A stretch of DNA of 64,000 nt, from NCBI RefSeq assembly GCF_949628215.1, contig NC_134282.1, forward strand, positions 18,084,723 through 18,148,722. The letters are read 5' to 3'. This document shows, piece after piece, positions 41,901-48,200 of this stretch (within the stretch, counting starts at the first letter, position 1; every line of letters starts with the position of its first letter). The position numbers and the translations under genes were made by a program. The stretch is from Phalacrocorax aristotelis (Eukaryota; Chordata; Aves; Suliformes; Phalacrocoracidae). The notes beneath the pieces are model-generated. The model searched no databases. It saw only the letters and a program-made list of their open reading frames with translations, and was not told the origin of the DNA.

Positions 41901-44900
41901 TCTAATGCTAACGCTCTGTATGTTCTATCGCTGGGTCTTTTTTCTCTAGCTGAAGGATAGTGTTGCCGCTTCCTCCCTCCATCACTCCGGTGCTTGGGAA
42001 AGGATTTTGCTTTTTGTCAAGACTGTGTGTATGAAGTGCTTTCTTTCCCACTGACGGGACTGAGGTGACAAGTACGATGTGTAAACACATTGATGCACTC
42101 ACACAACCATCTGTGACATAATTCACATCCGTATTTGCTGTGTCACATTTAGCAGATATAATGCTTTTACAAGGGAGGAAGCGCTGTCTGTGGGCTAGAG
42201 CAAGGGGCTGAGGTTAGGGTGCATGCCATAGTCTGATGATGAGTGATGTAGTGCTGGGAAAACCATGTTGTCAGTTCATACCTCAGTTTCCCGATCTGTA
42301 TAATGGGAATTGCACCCACTTTGGTAAACTGCTTCAGGGTTACCTGATGAAAAATGTTAAAGAACGCAAAGTATTTTTTTCAACATCAGTGTTCTCAGTC
42401 AAATCTCAGTCTTAGGAGACATGGTCTGGTAAGTTTTGTCCACAGGACTTTGTTGTTTTGTTTATTTTTCTTACCCCCCGTCCCTTATCCTGATTCTGAA
42501 AGCATTTGATTTCTCATATTTGTAGACTCTGGTGTATTACTTTGAGTCAGGATTTTTAAAATAACTGTCAGTGAATCCTGAGCTACTTGAGCTTCATAAC
42601 AGATGAAGCAGGAAATTTTCAGAAAATTGATCCCTTCAGCAGCTTTGAGAGAAACGTTTTCTGGCACAGAAGGAAAAATCTTTACTATTCTATGAGATGC
42701 CACAGAATGTCATAGCATTTTACTGTGCTCTGGGTAAGACTTAACAAAAACTTCTTGAGTTGCCACTTGATTGTGGGTGCCCCAACCCATGCTTGTTTCA
42801 TGTTTATTCTCTTCTTCCTCTTGTCCTGTCATTTTCAGAAACCTTTGTATCATACAGTTGCAGAAATATAAGTCCCGACTGCACGATTCCTCCTCACTGT
42901 TTTACAAAACTCAGGTAGTCTTCTGTAAAGCTTCAAAGCTTTTCCCTCCCCAGGACAAGCCTCCTGGTGCTTTAATGCTTTAATGTCTCAGGGACACCCC
43001 AGACCTTCAGGGCACCCCTGCCCCATGTGATGTGTAAAAGACCATGTCTCCTCAGAGTGTAGATTGATTCAGGGAACTCTGCTCAGAGACCAGTGACAGG
43101 TAAGTGTTACATAAAATGGCTGTTCCAAATGTGTTTTCAATAAATTTCTGTTATATCCGAAAATACAGTAAATGGCTCGTAAGCCCAGTTTAAGTGGTGC
43201 TAGCATTCCGACGTTAACCTGGCAACAACCCTGAAGCACAGTTTAAGGTACACAGGAGTTTAGTTGCAAATATGGTTGCTACCAGTAAAAATGTGTTATG
43301 TGTACATGGCTCTCACAAGCTCTTGTTACATGGAGTATTTAACAAAGGAGCAAGTAGAGAAGTCCATGCCCTCTTTCCAAATCACACAGTGTTCTGTCCA
43401 AGCAAAACATTTTTGAGGAAAGAGGGGACCTTTGACAGGGGGAAATTGTTTTATTTTTAAATAAGCTATTTTTGCACTGCTTACTGGTATGAACTAAAAT
43501 GAACTCAGTTCCTATGTTTCTTAACTTCTAATGAACACTGTGATAAAAGCTGCAAAGGGTTTTACACTAACAGTGCCTTCCAGTTTTTAAATTTTGTTTG
43601 TCATGACTGTCTGTGGTATGGAGTCATTCCAAAGCTTTTCCCCTTATCTATTTGCATACATAAGAAAAATGATAAGGCATATTTGCTCAAGTTTACAAGT
43701 ATTTTCTCAAAAAGCACACTTCTTTCAAAATAACATAAATTTGCTGGAAGAAAAATGTATTTCAGCCCGATCATATGGCTTACTGTGAGAATTTGTCTGG
43801 GTTAAATTGTTTTCTCTCCGCTCTGAGCTTTGCGGGAGGAGTGTTGGCTGCCACTGTTTATGCTCAAGGATTTCTTTAACATCAAAAATCAGTAAAGACT
43901 CAAAGAGTGGAGAAATGCAGGTTGCAGTGGAAATAACATGTGAAAAATAATCTCTGTAGCTCTACAGGAAGGACACACTTTGGTTATTTTCTACAGAAAC
44001 AGAACTGTTGGACATGTATCCTTACTGTTGTGGAGTGAGGGTGGCCAGGATGTGCCAAGGACTTATGTAGGATGAGGCTTTAAATCTATCTTAGACTGAG
44101 AATAGCACAATTATTAATAAACACTTTGAAACCTCTTTGCATTTTGCGTGTTAGTCTTATTCTTAGAATGATTTTGGAGGTAACCTGCTAAGCGGGTGTA
44201 CTTCTAGAAGATAAATAAGCGGTAGTGACTTACACATCACATAGGATGGATATTTGCCTTTAAATATACTGTTGATTTCTTATTGCCTTGAACAGGAGAA
44301 ATGGCATTTTCCACATTTATGATCAAGGTGATTTCAGTCATACATAGAAACAAGTCTTAAAAAAAAAAAAAAAAAACCAACTTGTGCTTTCTGCGTTTTC
44401 ATGCCTTCCAAGGAATTTTTTGTAATGATAGAGATCAGCACATACATGCAGACAGATGGACTTCAGATGGACAGTGTGTCTCATGAGATGAGAATTGCTT
44501 TTAAGTATGACATTTCCCATTAGACTTGTTGCACAGTGATTCCATCGCACACACTAGTACTTCATTCTGTGCTTTAAAGCAGGTCTTTCTTCACATTTGG
44601 TAGCTACCCAGGCTTGCTACATGAGGACTCCCTCAAAAAGACAGTTGTGTTTCGGAAACGAAGCCGAGTTCCTTTCCTGCTCTGCCTCGTAGCAAGGTCA
44701 TCATACTGAAGCAAAGCTTTCCCCCTCCTTAATTTCATTTACTTTTGGTTTCACAAACTGCTGCCGTTTCAGCGTGGGCAGAGGTAGAGGGCAATTTGCT
44801 ATGCCCCACTTTTCCCAATTTTCAAAGTCCTTTTTCAAATTCCTGTTTGTACAAGTTTCTAACAAATAAACGCAAGGATTACCCCAAGGCCTCCTCCTGT

Positions 44901-45204
44901 GAGTAGTCATGTTCATGGTTCTTTAGACACAAGCAGAAATTTCATTTCATACCTCTGTGTGTGCTAGCTGTCCATAACATTTCATATTTCAGTCACCTTT
45001 TGCTTAATTTTTTTTCTTTTCAGTTGAGTGTTTTTCATCCATTTTGTTTTTGTCTTTGTTTTGTTCCCCATTCAGGAGCAATTATGTTTGCCTCTACATA
45101 TTTTAGAAGAGAAGGGTTTGACACAGGTAGCTGTGACTGTCCAGGCGCTCCTGGAGCTGGCACCCCCAAAGCAGCAGCAGCTTCACCACTTGTCTGCTGT
45201 GTAA
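5771..45204 (+). CDS. LRCH3: LRCH3, leucine-rich repeat and calponin-homology protein (5' end outside window)
   Basis: Spliced gene, listed exon by exon below. The joined main chain (20 exons, both cassettes and the membrane exon left out) reads 683 residues without a stop, and every junction has GT/AG and matching phase. Order of domains: leucine-rich repeats of the LxxLxxSxNxLxxLP kind, a long polar linker with an acidic Glu run and a basic Arg/Glu-rich helix, then a C-terminal calponin-homology (CH) domain. The residue pattern closely follows mammalian LRCH3 (for example the linker motif around [14 protein letters not shown] and the end HLSAV) rather than LRCH1, 2 or 4. The human protein is roughly 780 residues, so about 95 residues (exon 1) are missing to the left. 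In mammals LRCH3 is reported to form a complex with DOCK7 and septins and to affect actin/septin organisation; that role is known from the family, not visible here. The neighbour IQCG supports the identification, because the pair is adjacent in human. Confidence 0.95.
5916..7396. other. LRCH3 intron, nothing else seen
   Basis: AT-rich intron between two LRR exons. Short T-runs are present (for example near 6690), but no exon, RNA gene or repeat family was recognised. Confidence 0.7.
7397..7523 (+). CDS. LRCH3: LRCH3 exon, leucine-rich repeats
   Basis: 127 bases, acceptor CAAAAAG and donor GTGAGT. It encodes [20 protein letters not shown] and then a second unit with [10 protein letters not shown], both classic LRR consensus. 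The exon ends at phase 0 with the Leu codon CTT. Confidence 0.93.
7524..8079. other. LRCH3 intron, nothing else seen
   Basis: Short intron of about 556 bases. No additional feature was seen apart from the splice sites. Confidence 0.7.
8080..8185 (+). CDS. LRCH3: LRCH3 exon, leucine-rich repeats
   Basis: 106 bases, acceptor CTTTGTAG and donor GTGAGA. It starts at phase 0 with [20 protein letters not shown] and ends in VHLPE plus one base of the next Glu codon. Only 170 bases of intron separate it from the next exon. Confidence 0.94.
8356..8492 (+). CDS. LRCH3: LRCH3 exon, last leucine-rich repeats
   Basis: 137 bases, acceptor TCTTCAG and donor GTAATC. It encodes [20 protein letters not shown] and then the LRR-closing segment with [10 protein letters not shown], almost identical to mammalian LRCH proteins. 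It ends at phase 0. Confidence 0.95.
8493..9463. other. LRCH3 intron, nothing else seen
   Basis: AT-rich intron that ends in a T-run acceptor (TTTTTTTTTAAG). No other feature was recognised. Confidence 0.7.
9464..9573 (+). CDS. LRCH3: LRCH3 exon, post-LRR segment
   Basis: 110 bases, acceptor TTTTAAG and donor GTAAGT. It encodes [20 protein letters not shown] and continues to RRPMGFGSC, the conserved region right after the LRR block in LRCH proteins. It ends inside a Cys codon (TG). Confidence 0.94.
9574..13810. other. Long LRCH3 intron, nothing else seen
   Basis: Intron of about 4.2 kb. Only chance reading frames of 60 to 90 codons occur, on both strands. They have no splice-site framing or protein-like composition, and no transposon or RNA gene was recognised. 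Confidence 0.65.
13811..13904 (+). CDS. LRCH3: LRCH3 exon, linker
   Basis: 94 bases, acceptor TTTGACAG and donor GTAAGT. It encodes [20 protein letters not shown] followed by [11 protein letters not shown], a strongly conserved LRCH linker segment. It ends at phase 0. Confidence 0.95.
13905..14789. other. LRCH3 intron, nothing else seen
   Basis: AT-rich intron with an A-run near 14178-14189. No exon or repeat family was recognised. Confidence 0.65.
14790..14910 (+). CDS. LRCH3: LRCH3 exon, linker
   Basis: 121 bases, acceptor TTCTAAAG and donor GTAAAT. It encodes [20 protein letters not shown] and then an Arg/Glu/Gln-rich stretch ending VVTNGG. It ends one base into the next Val codon. Confidence 0.95.
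14911..17437. other. LRCH3 intron with a pyrimidine-rich stretch and a TTA/TTG microsatellite
   Basis: The intron holds a C/T-rich stretch (about 15500-15900), which keeps one strand open for about 110 codons (15709-16041) by composition alone. It also holds a short ATT/GTT microsatellite at 16271-16309. Nothing else was recognised. Confidence 0.65.
16271..16309. repeat. ATT/GTT trinucleotide microsatellite
   Basis: Imperfect tandem TAATATTATTATTGTTGTTA-type repeat of about 39 bases inside an LRCH3 intron. The interruptions suggest an old array. Confidence 0.8.
17438..17586 (+). CDS. LRCH3: LRCH3 exon, acidic linker
   Basis: 149 bases, acceptor TGTCAAG and donor GTGGTG. It encodes [20 protein letters not shown] with a six-Glu run, then [18 protein letters not shown]. 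The donor GAG|GTGGTG is a poor match to consensus, but it gives the phase-0 join NE-GSPV found in mammalian LRCH3. Reading through the donor stays open to a stop at 17773-17775 and would add a very hydrophobic tail (see findings). Confidence 0.9.
17587..20245. other. LRCH3 intron, A-rich tract only
   Basis: Intron of about 2.7 kb. It has a T-then-A-rich tract at about 17669-17714. No exon, RNA gene or transposon was recognised. Confidence 0.65.
20246..20322 (+). CDS. LRCH3: LRCH3 exon, linker
   Basis: 77 bases, acceptor TTTCTTAG and donor GTAAGA. It encodes [20 protein letters not shown] then YLHQN, and ends with AG of a split Arg codon. It can join in frame either to 24924 (cassette) or to 25420. 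Confidence 0.94.
20440..22378 (+). mobile_element. CR1 LINE retrotransposon, 5'-truncated and frame-broken
   Basis: Remnant of the reverse-transcriptase part of a chicken-repeat-1 (CR1) LINE, sense to LRCH3. Conserved RT pieces appear in order: the lead-in [20 protein letters not shown], then [20 protein letters not shown], then [11 protein letters not shown], then [11 protein letters not shown], then the catalytic FADD block (bases 21492-21503), and finally a C-terminal block with [13 protein letters not shown]. These lie in different frames (about 20420-20830, 20830-21040, 21041-21270, 21270-21850 and 21844-22287), so there are at least four frame breaks and the copy is inactive. The 5' endonuclease part is absent; the left boundary (around 20440) is estimated from where CR1 similarity starts. 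The 3' end has the family's GGACTCGATGATCTTAAGGG stretch and closes with GATTCTGTGATTCTATGATTC octamer repeats instead of a poly(A) tail. Confidence 0.95.
22340..22378 (+). repeat. CR1 3'-terminal short tandem repeats
   Basis: The sequence ends in roughly three copies of an 8-base unit related to ATTCTATG. This is the hallmark 3' terminus of avian CR1 and fixes both the right boundary and the orientation of the element. Confidence 0.85.
22379..24923. other. LRCH3 intron after the CR1 copy
   Basis: AT-rich intron sequence with no further recognised transposon, exon or RNA gene. It ends in the acceptor TTCACCTGCAG used by the candidate cassette exon. Confidence 0.65.
24924..25019 (+). CDS. LRCH3: LRCH3 candidate cassette exon (32 codons)
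   Basis: 96 bases with acceptor CACCTGCAG and donor GTAGGG, open throughout. It starts and ends in the same phase as the junction it interrupts (AG|G in, AG|A out), so it can be included or skipped without a frame change. It encodes [20 protein letters not shown] and continues to SYVDKTE, a charged helical-looking segment. The mammalian LRCH3 sequence I recall goes straight from the HQN exon to the one at 25420, so this is probably alternative. The coding call rests on splice sites, phase and composition. Confidence 0.75.
25020..25419. other. LRCH3 intron, nothing else seen
   Basis: A 400-base intron between the cassette exon and the next exon. No other feature was seen. Confidence 0.65.
25420..25465 (+). 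CDS. LRCH3: LRCH3 small exon, linker
   Basis: 46 bases, acceptor CATTTGTCAG and donor GTAACA. It encodes [15 protein letters not shown] after a split Arg codon. This aligns loosely with the variable Ser-rich piece preceding the Arg/Glu helix in mammalian LRCH3. Confidence 0.9.
25620..25760 (+). CDS. LRCH3: LRCH3 exon, charged helix
   Basis: 141 bases, phase 0 at both ends, acceptor TTGTTCCAG and donor GTACCT. It encodes [20 protein letters not shown], then [20 protein letters not shown] and AVLDFVK, an Arg/Glu-rich likely coiled-coil helix conserved in LRCH3. Confidence 0.95.
25761..27010. other. LRCH3 intron, nothing else seen
   Basis: AT-rich intron of 1.25 kb with no recognised transposon or RNA gene. 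Confidence 0.65.
27011..27058 (+). CDS. LRCH3: LRCH3 small exon, linker
   Basis: 48 bases, phase 0 at both ends, acceptor TCTCTATAG and donor GTAAGA. It encodes [16 protein letters not shown], matching the mammalian QKAS-SPQKQ stretch. Confidence 0.92.
27059..28221. other. LRCH3 intron, nothing else seen
   Basis: AT-rich intron. A T/G-rich, C-poor part near 27195-27250 keeps one frame open for 139 codons (27088-27507), but it has no protein-like features. Confidence 0.6.
28222..28275 (+). CDS. LRCH3: LRCH3 small exon, linker
   Basis: 54 bases, phase 0 at both ends, acceptor CCACCTCCCAG and donor GTAAGA. It encodes [18 protein letters not shown], nearly identical to mammalian LRCH3, which confirms the exon despite its size. 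Confidence 0.94.
28276..31694. other. LRCH3 intron, nothing else seen
   Basis: AT-rich intron of 3.4 kb with A-runs near 29798 and 31036. It ends in a long C/T tract (about 31640-31685) before the acceptor of the next candidate exon. No transposon was recognised. Confidence 0.6.
31695..31775 (+). CDS. LRCH3: LRCH3 candidate cassette exon (27 codons)
   Basis: 81 bases, phase 0 at both ends, with a strong polypyrimidine tract, acceptor CCCTGACAG and donor GTGAAG. It encodes [20 protein letters not shown] followed by RPGTRKQ. The flanking exons join in mammalian LRCH3 without this insert (LLV directly to SLSGLN), so it looks optional. The hydrophobic-then-basic composition and clean splice sites argue for a real exon. 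I do not recognise it from other family members with confidence. Confidence 0.7.
31776..33129. other. LRCH3 intron, nothing else seen
   Basis: AT-rich intron of 1.35 kb. No transposon, RNA gene or extra exon was recognised. Confidence 0.6.
33130..33201 (+). CDS. LRCH3: LRCH3 exon, Ser/Thr-rich linker
   Basis: 72 bases, phase 0 at both ends, acceptor GCATTCAG and donor GTATCT. It encodes [20 protein letters not shown] then SPVK, aligned with SLSGLNQ in mammals. Confidence 0.93.
33202..34092. other. LRCH3 intron, nothing else seen
   Basis: AT-rich intron of about 0.9 kb with no recognised extra feature. Confidence 0.6.
34093..34141 (+). CDS. LRCH3: LRCH3 small exon, linker
   Basis: 49 bases, acceptor TTGTCCACAG and donor GTAACA. 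It encodes [16 protein letters not shown] and ends one base into the next Val codon. It matches SDDRP...SSPATET in mammals. Confidence 0.92.
34142..34639. other. LRCH3 intron, nothing else seen
   Basis: About 500 bases. The reading frames across it (34201-34581 and 34377-34688) are chance or overlap the next exon in the wrong frame. Confidence 0.6.
34640..34753 (+). CDS. LRCH3: LRCH3 exon, linker
   Basis: 114 bases, acceptor TTGTTTAG and donor GTAGGT. It encodes [20 protein letters not shown], then [18 protein letters not shown]. The [10 protein letters not shown] core is conserved in LRCH3. Confidence 0.94.
34754..35395. other. LRCH3 intron, nothing else seen
   Basis: About 640 bases of AT-rich intron with no extra feature. 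Confidence 0.6.
35396..35514 (+). CDS. LRCH3: LRCH3 exon, linker and start of CH domain region
   Basis: 119 bases, acceptor ATGTTTTCAG and donor GTAAGT. It encodes a Ser/Pro/Ala-rich piece and then [14 protein letters not shown], the helix leading into the CH domain. It ends at phase 0. Confidence 0.94.
35515..37050. other. LRCH3 intron with a 23-base T-run
   Basis: The intron contains an uninterrupted T-run at 35866-35888. No other feature was recognised. Confidence 0.65.
35866..35888. repeat. Poly(T) run, 23 bases
   Basis: Uninterrupted T tract in an LRCH3 intron. No transposon body is recognisable on either side, so it is called a simple repeat only. Confidence 0.85.
37051..37188 (+). 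CDS. LRCH3: LRCH3 exon, calponin-homology domain core
   Basis: 138 bases, phase 0 at both ends, acceptor TTTTGTACAG and donor GTAAGT. It encodes [40 protein letters not shown], then VPSPAV. The [10 protein letters not shown] signature is the CH-domain motif, near identical to mammalian LRCH3. Confidence 0.96.
37189..39414. other. LRCH3 intron, nothing else seen
   Basis: AT-rich intron of 2.2 kb with no recognised transposon, RNA gene or extra exon. Confidence 0.6.
39415..39492 (+). CDS. LRCH3: LRCH3 exon, calponin-homology domain
   Basis: 78 bases, phase 0 at both ends, acceptor TTCTTTGCAG and donor GTACGT. It encodes [20 protein letters not shown] then RIGVPQ, the CH-domain helix before the last helix. 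It can be joined to either terminal exon (41749 or 45076). Confidence 0.96.
39493..41748. other. LRCH3 intron, nothing else seen
   Basis: AT-rich intron of 2.3 kb with no recognised transposon or RNA gene. Confidence 0.6.
41749..41949 (+). CDS. LRCH3: LRCH3 alternative terminal exon, membrane-spanning C-terminus
   Basis: 201 bases including the stop TAG (41947-41949), acceptor CACTCTGGACAG, phase 0. It encodes 66 residues: [20 protein letters not shown], which substitutes for the last CH helix, a short acidic Ser-rich spacer (SEESS), then a hydrophobic run centred on [16 protein letters not shown] (about bases 41878-41931) and a short Tyr/Arg/Trp/Phe end. This looks like a single C-terminal transmembrane anchor. 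LRCH4 and some isoforms of its relatives are known to end in a similar hydrophobic segment. The exon is mutually exclusive with the one at 45076 because it carries its own stop. Confidence 0.88.
   Translation, partial: DNLCSPSDILQLNLSVKRTVETLLSLGTDSEESSLVSLSVQLWGFVVFYCTLMLTLCMFYRWVFFL
42276..42390 (+). mobile_element. MIR-like SINE fragment
   Basis: The stretch CCTCAGTTTCCCGATCTGTA followed by TAATGGGAAT (42281-42310) closely follows the conserved core of mammalian-wide interspersed repeats (CCTCAGTTTCCTCATCTGTAAAATGGG). The bases after it (GGTTACCTGATGAAAAATGTTAAAGAAC) loosely follow the MIR tail. It is old and degenerate, and its ends are not sharp; a related amniote tRNA-derived SINE is the alternative. 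Confidence 0.6.
43139..43144 (+). terminator. Candidate poly(A) signal for the membrane-tail isoform
   Basis: AATAAA about 1.2 kb after the alternative stop at 41949. No strong downstream GU-rich element is obvious. A second hexamer at 44116-44121 is an alternative. Confidence 0.4.
44116..44121 (+). terminator. Second candidate poly(A) signal for the membrane-tail isoform
   Basis: AATAAA in TTATTAATAAACACTTTG, followed within 40 bases by a G/T-rich stretch (TTTTGCGTGTTAGTC). This downstream context is better than that of the hexamer at 43139. Confidence 0.4.
44359..44376. repeat. Poly(A) run, 18 bases
   Basis: Uninterrupted A tract between the two alternative terminal exons of LRCH3. No retroposed gene body is recognisable next to it. 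Confidence 0.8.
45076..45204 (+). CDS. LRCH3: LRCH3 terminal exon, soluble C-terminus
   Basis: 129 bases including the stop TAA (45202-45204), acceptor CCCATTCAG, phase 0. It encodes [20 protein letters not shown] then the last CH helix and a Gln-rich end [13 protein letters not shown]. This matches the C-terminus of canonical mammalian LRCH3 very closely. Confidence 0.97.
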   Translation, partial: EQLCLPLHILEEKGLTQVAVTVQALLELAPPKQQQLHHLSAV

Positions 45205-48200
45205 AGACCTCCGGGACCTTTTGGGTTACCTTGGCTAAGCAGAAGGACATGAAGACTTTACTGCCCATGCAGTGCATCCAAACACACAGAGATCTGTTCT
45301 AAGGAAATGAGTTTCCATGATTCCTGACAGGAATGTTTTACTTCATTTCTCCATTTTTTTTGGAGATCGCAACAGTTTCCAATAGCATTTTTATTATCAA
45401 TATTTTTGCCCCTTTTTTAAGGAAAAAAAGTTCATTGGGAGGAGGGTGGGGATGCGAGTGGCTGGCTGTTGGAGCCAGCTGTAGAAACTGACCATGTAGA
45501 CTGAAGACATGGGTGTAGAGTTTGGGAAGCGATTCCTAGAGGAATTCATTTAACAACAAAAAAAAAAAAAATGTTGCTGCAGTGGGTGCATAGGGAATGA
45601 AATTTCTTTCCTTCCCTGCAGGTTTCAAAGAAAGGGAATTTCTTTGCTTCTAAAGAACAACAGCTATTTCTATTATATATAAGAAAAATTGCAACACACA
45701 ATCTTAACCTGCAGTGTTTGATAACAGGGTTGAACTTCATATGGCTGTAACTTGTTTTGGCATGTCCTCATTACTTAAAATTTGAAGGAAAAATAAGATT
45801 ACCCACCCACCCCACCCCCCGGGTAAAAAGTACTGCATGTTCTTTCTGCAAGAAACATCTTAGTAAAAGATACTAAATCACAACTGTTCAAATGCTATCA
45901 ATCACACTAGCATTCTTGCTGGGTTCACTTTCTGTTTGGGTTTTAACAGGTTTTTATCTGAAAATTTTTCCAACATCAGTGGATGGAGATCCACCTCCTC
46001 TCCCCTCCCCTCCTGGTCACGCAGGGACGCCTTTGGTTACTCGCTGTTTTCCCAAACGATGACTAGGTGTCATGGAGAGCTGCGTATGTATTTTCACTGC
46101 AATGTGGAGAACTACAGCCTGCCATGCTAAGTGTTAGAAACCTATTATCAAAAAGTATATTAGATAGGGGCCAAAGCGTCCTGTGCGGATATGCCAACAC
46201 TGGTGAGTGTCCCAGCCACTGAGAAATTTATCGTTTTAAGAGCTCAGTTACCGAAATTTCGCAGGCGGGCTGCATATTGCCAAAGCAGCAATCTGATACA
46301 AAAAGGTAGCTTCTATTTGTGGGTATAACAAGGCTTTAATAAATAAAGCCTTTTGTCATTGAAATTTCTGTAGAGATGCACTGGTTTTACAGAACTACCA
46401 TTACTTCCTTGCTCTTCCTTTAACATAAAAATGGAAATTCAATATACAGGACTAGGAGCGGCAGCTGACAAGTTTTGCATTTTCCTGGAAATTTGACCTG
46501 CAAAACGAAGACTAGCTCTGTGTGCCCCGGTCGTGGTGATGAGGCCAAGCTCACTACCAGATCAGTTACAATAATTATTTTTTTTTTGCCCCAAAAAAGA
46601 CCTTGCAAAATGCAGTTCTCCACCCCTGCAGTTCCTTTGTTAGGTTTTGGCCAATTTAAAGCATCCCAGAATGTTATGCTACTGATACATAGTGCACGGG
46701 GTCTGAGACCAACTTCTGGCACTGGAGGTATTGCATCTGGGGATATATTTGAAGCAGAATACACTGCGAGAATTTCATAGGAATAAAGGGATGGAGAAGA
46801 ACAGGCTAGCTCAAAGTCATTTTTGCTGAACTAAACCTGCCGTGGGAGCACTGGCCAGGACTGCTCTTAGCAGGATTTTTCCCCTTCTGATTTGCAGTTT
46901 TGTTTCCGCTCTTGTTTTGCTCCGTGCATTTCTTTCAAGGTCCGTTGCGGTGACTGTCAAATCCTGTATTTTCATGTAGTTATTCCAGTTGCTTCTTACT
47001 GGCATTGGCTGATCACGTTGCATGTGGAGAACAACACCTGAAGGGTATTTAAAACTGCGCAGATGAAAAAAGAAACCTTTTCATACTGGGTACGCATGTT
47101 GCCCTGAGCCCCGCAAGAAACAAAAATGCCAATAACTTGCAATACACATAAGAAGAGAGCAGCTCCATGCGGACGTACTTTTCTCCTTAAGTATGTTTTC
47201 TTTTTCACTTAATTTTACTTGCAAGGAGTGTTGGTAATTCTTAAAGGGTCATATAGAAGTGTCTGTAGTCTCTGCTGTCGTTTGCTGAGCGGAAGATTCT
47301 GCCACTCGCAGCCAGCACTACAGACCACGAGTGTTTCTTGTATGTTTGTCTCTGCACATAATTTGAAAGAGGGGGGCACTGACTTCATCTTAGTTTTCAA
47401 CATTAGGTCATTTGTACTGTTACAGGGACATGTTAACTTTTTAATAGCGCATCCTTTGTGGACTATTCAAATATTTACGTTTTAAGAAAACCATTCCCTT
47501 CATGGAATTGTGAGGGTGTGTTACGAGCTCCTGCCTGGCTTTCAGCACGTAGGGAAAATGACACTTAACAGTATTGAGGTTGGTGGAAGTTTGAAGTTCC
47601 ATTAATAGTAGTATTTAGGAATTCATGGGGTGGGGAGTTGAGCCTGAGCTGCAAGAAATGGCCATTTCCTATCGTGTCTGGTTAACAGCTACTCTTGTGT
47701 AGAGGCGGTGCGTTGGCAGAGCAGCCGAGTTCATGGAGGAGCTGTGGTTGCACGGCCGGGCAGCTGTTGTGCCCCCAGTATCGCTTGCTTTGTTCTAAGC
47801 AACGGTTCGCTGTGGCAGTTTCAATGTATGCGGTCGTGTTAGTTTGATGTTTGCAATCCTGTGTGTTCATGCTGGCAAACACTAAGTCTTGAGCAGATGT
47901 TGAGGACAAAAGTCCGAACCTGACGTTTCTTCATGCAGTTTATTTAATCTATTATACCAAAACCAACTTCAGTTCCGTTTTGCAAAATGGGTTGGGATTT
48001 TTTGGTGTATTTATGTGCAATTTTTGTTGTATCACATGAAAAGAGTATTTTAAAGAAAACATGTATAAAATTCTATTTTGTGCGTTAAAGCAAAGAGGCA
48101 ATTGTCTTTCCTCTGGGGCATTTGTGTTGGAGGACGTGGGAGGAATCCATCTGAGTGTTTCGTGCTTGCTGGTGTTCATATACTGCCTCCATTGTCTCAA

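Larger units (their letters stand above)
41950..45075 (+). other. LRCH3: Alternative 3' UTR of the membrane isoform / intron before the soluble terminal exon
   Basis: No coding exon was seen. If the 41749 exon is used, this stretch is 3' UTR up to a poly(A) site, with AATAAA hexamers at 43139-43144 and 44116-44121. Otherwise it is intron. It holds a MIR-like SINE fragment (about 42276-42390) and an 18-base A-run at 44359-44376. Confidence 0.6.
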
